A DNA stretch of 64,000 bases from JADGOV01 sp963814355 (lineage in GTDB: Bacteria; Actinomycetota; Actinomycetes; JADGOV01). This document shows, in pieces, positions 63,218 to 64,000 of this stretch. The stretch is taken from contig CAWFCZ010000031.1 in assembly GCA_963814355.1 (NCBI GenBank), positions 62,001 to 126,000 of the forward strand, given 5' to 3'. The notes below the pieces were generated by a model, which had not been told where the DNA came from, did not search any database, and saw only the letters and a program-made list of their open reading frames with translations. Position 1 is the stretch's first letter; every line of letters begins with the position of its first letter. The position numbers and the translations under genes were made by a program.

Positions 63218-64000
63218 CGGCGAGGCGCGGTGAGCCCGGTCCCGCCGTGCAGCAGGCTGCCGACGAAGCGGCCCAGGTGGGTCTGGCTTGCCTCCGGGCG
63301 AGCGTAGTCGGCAACCGCTGCGGCGCCGAGCACCCCCGCCGCGGCCAGCCCGAGTGAGGCCGCGGCGCGCAGCCGGACCGTGCGGCCGGCGAGGCGCAGC
63401 AACAGGACGCCCAACGCTGGGGTGGTGGCCAACAGCCCGCCGGCGTCGGCGCCGAAGCCGGGCGCGCCGAGCAGGACCAGTCCGCTGACCCCGGTGATCG
63501 CCGCCGGCAAGACCGCCCGGCGCGGGGTGCAGGTCAGCCCGAGCAGCAGCAGGCCGGAGCTGACGAACAGCGCGGAGGCCAGGTTGCCGAAGCCGGCGAA
63601 CCGGCCGGCGATCAGCGGCGAGTCACCGAGCAGGGCCGCGAGCTGCAGGTGCGTACCCGAGGCCAGGTCCGCCCCCAAGACGCCGGTCGTGATCGCGGTC
63701 ACCACGAGCGGCCCGCCTCCCCGGCGCCGCCGGTCGGCCACCGCGGCCAGCGATGCCATGGCGCTCGGTATGGCGAGCAGCACCGCCGGGCCGGCCGCCG
63801 CCACCCGCCACCAGGGCAGGAGCTGCAGCAGGTAGGAGGCGGCCGGCAGGGCGGCCACCCAGTAGCCGAGCGCGGCGACCGCGCGCCGCCCACGCCGGTG
63901 GCCGCAGCCGGATACGGACACGGTGAACAGCGCGGCCAGCCCGAGCACCGCCCAGACCAGCGCGGTCGCGAACACCCCGGCCCAGCGCAGCCCGGCCCTG
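62800..64000 (-). CDS. Large integral membrane protein, 5' end outside the window
   Basis: The frame is open to the end of the window; codons before the first GTG (63975) still read as protein (LRWAGVFATALVWAVLGLAA), so the true start lies beyond 64000. Visible marks: 'SGTHLQLAALLGDSPLIAGR', 'FAGFGNLASALFVSSGLLLL', 'GAPGFGADAGGLLATTPALGV', 'ADYARPEASQTHLGRFVGSL' and 'NDSGVAVPGVAACLLV', with about nine hydrophobic segments. This pattern matches the C-terminal membrane half of long actinobacterial proteins of unknown function. The last ~50 residues look like antisense noise. Confidence 0.8.
   Translation of the reverse strand, partial: RAGLRWAGVFATALVWAVLGLAALFTVSVSGCGHRRGRRAVAALGYWVAALPAASYLLQLLPWWRVAAAGPAVLLAIPSAMASLAAVADRRRRGGGPLVVTAITTGVLGADLASGTHLQLAALLGDSPLIAGRFAGFGNLASALFVSSGLLLLGLTCTPRRAVLPAAITGVSGLVLLGAPGFGADAGGLLATTPALGVLLLRLAGRTVRLRAAASLGLAAAGVLGAAAVADYARPEASQTHLGRFVGSLLHGGTGLTAPRRHLAAAAHSLISSPFNLAALLVAGLAVVVVRGGFRPQCRAVAAVPGMGGGLLAAAAAVTLGGLVNDSGVAVPGVAACLLVPLTLACAAEAVGGGHGNAGVDKLGSEVSDAAQHSAARASRPRPRLRGARAATGLARYQT

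Overview
The window is very GC-rich DNA with third-position G/C, frequent GTG starts, TAnnnT-type -10 boxes and several apparently leaderless genes. It carries a recC-recB-recD operon, a BTAD/SARP-type regulator, a DUF222-HNH gene, a polyprenol-phosphomannose-type mannosyltransferase and a homologue of the mycothiol-dependent nitroreductase family. Together these point to a chromosomal segment of an actinobacterium. The genus cannot be named from sequence reading alone. No rRNA, tRNA, CRISPR array, integrase or transposase was recognised.

Region 1 (1-17251) is the baseplate-proximal part of a contractile injection system (CIS, phage-tail-like). All genes lie on the + strand and most are coupled by 4-base stop/start overlaps. 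In order: end of a spike protein, PAAR tip, gp25-like baseplate protein, two tandem gpJ-like baseplate proteins, two related 'WG' proteins (one with a LysM-like end), a gpI-like tail protein, two more 'WG' proteins with Ig-like ends, a BTAD regulator, a small protein, an AAA+ ATPase, a probable cargo protein with an IQM-like core, and a DUF4255 tail-terminator-like protein with a carboxypeptidase-regulatory-like tail. Sheath and tube genes must lie upstream of the window. The four-member 'WG' paralogue family and the cargo candidate are the most novel content.

Region 2 (17252-34919) is metabolism and DNA repair: a CDF metal exporter, a BNR-propeller gene translationally coupled to a MoaD/ThiS-like protein, a DUF222-HNH gene with a LexA-type box over its start codon, a VOC protein, the recCBD operon preceded by a possible leaderless 13-codon ORF, a HAD-like phosphatase, a GNAT acetyltransferase, a DUF2786 protein and small hypotheticals.

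Region 3 (34920-47396) is accessory and visibly decaying: serine hydrolase, universal stress protein, aldo/keto reductase next to a 3' scrap of a zinc alcohol dehydrogenase, a MarR regulator coupled to a 14-TM drug exporter fused to three prealbumin-like domains, a frameshifted and deleted aldehyde dehydrogenase, PspC, an SDR, DUF1360, and a multi-TM patatin-like phospholipase that shares an exact 36-base inverted match with a spot 2.6 kb away.

Region 4 (47397-64000) is cell envelope and lipid: a GT2 transferase with a UDP-glucuronate-decarboxylase-like enzyme and a CBS protein in one operon, a PRC-barrel/histone-H1-like membrane protein with an internal ribosome-binding site, enoyl-CoA hydratase, acyl-ACP desaturase, an ArnT-like GT-C enzyme, a second DHA2 exporter, a kinase-like protein with a broken P-loop divergent from a MarR regulator with its own palindrome, a Rv2466c-like DsbA protein, two gene fragments, an SDR, a GT-C-like membrane protein, an MptB-like mannosyltransferase, and a truncated large membrane protein that overlaps it tail-to-tail.
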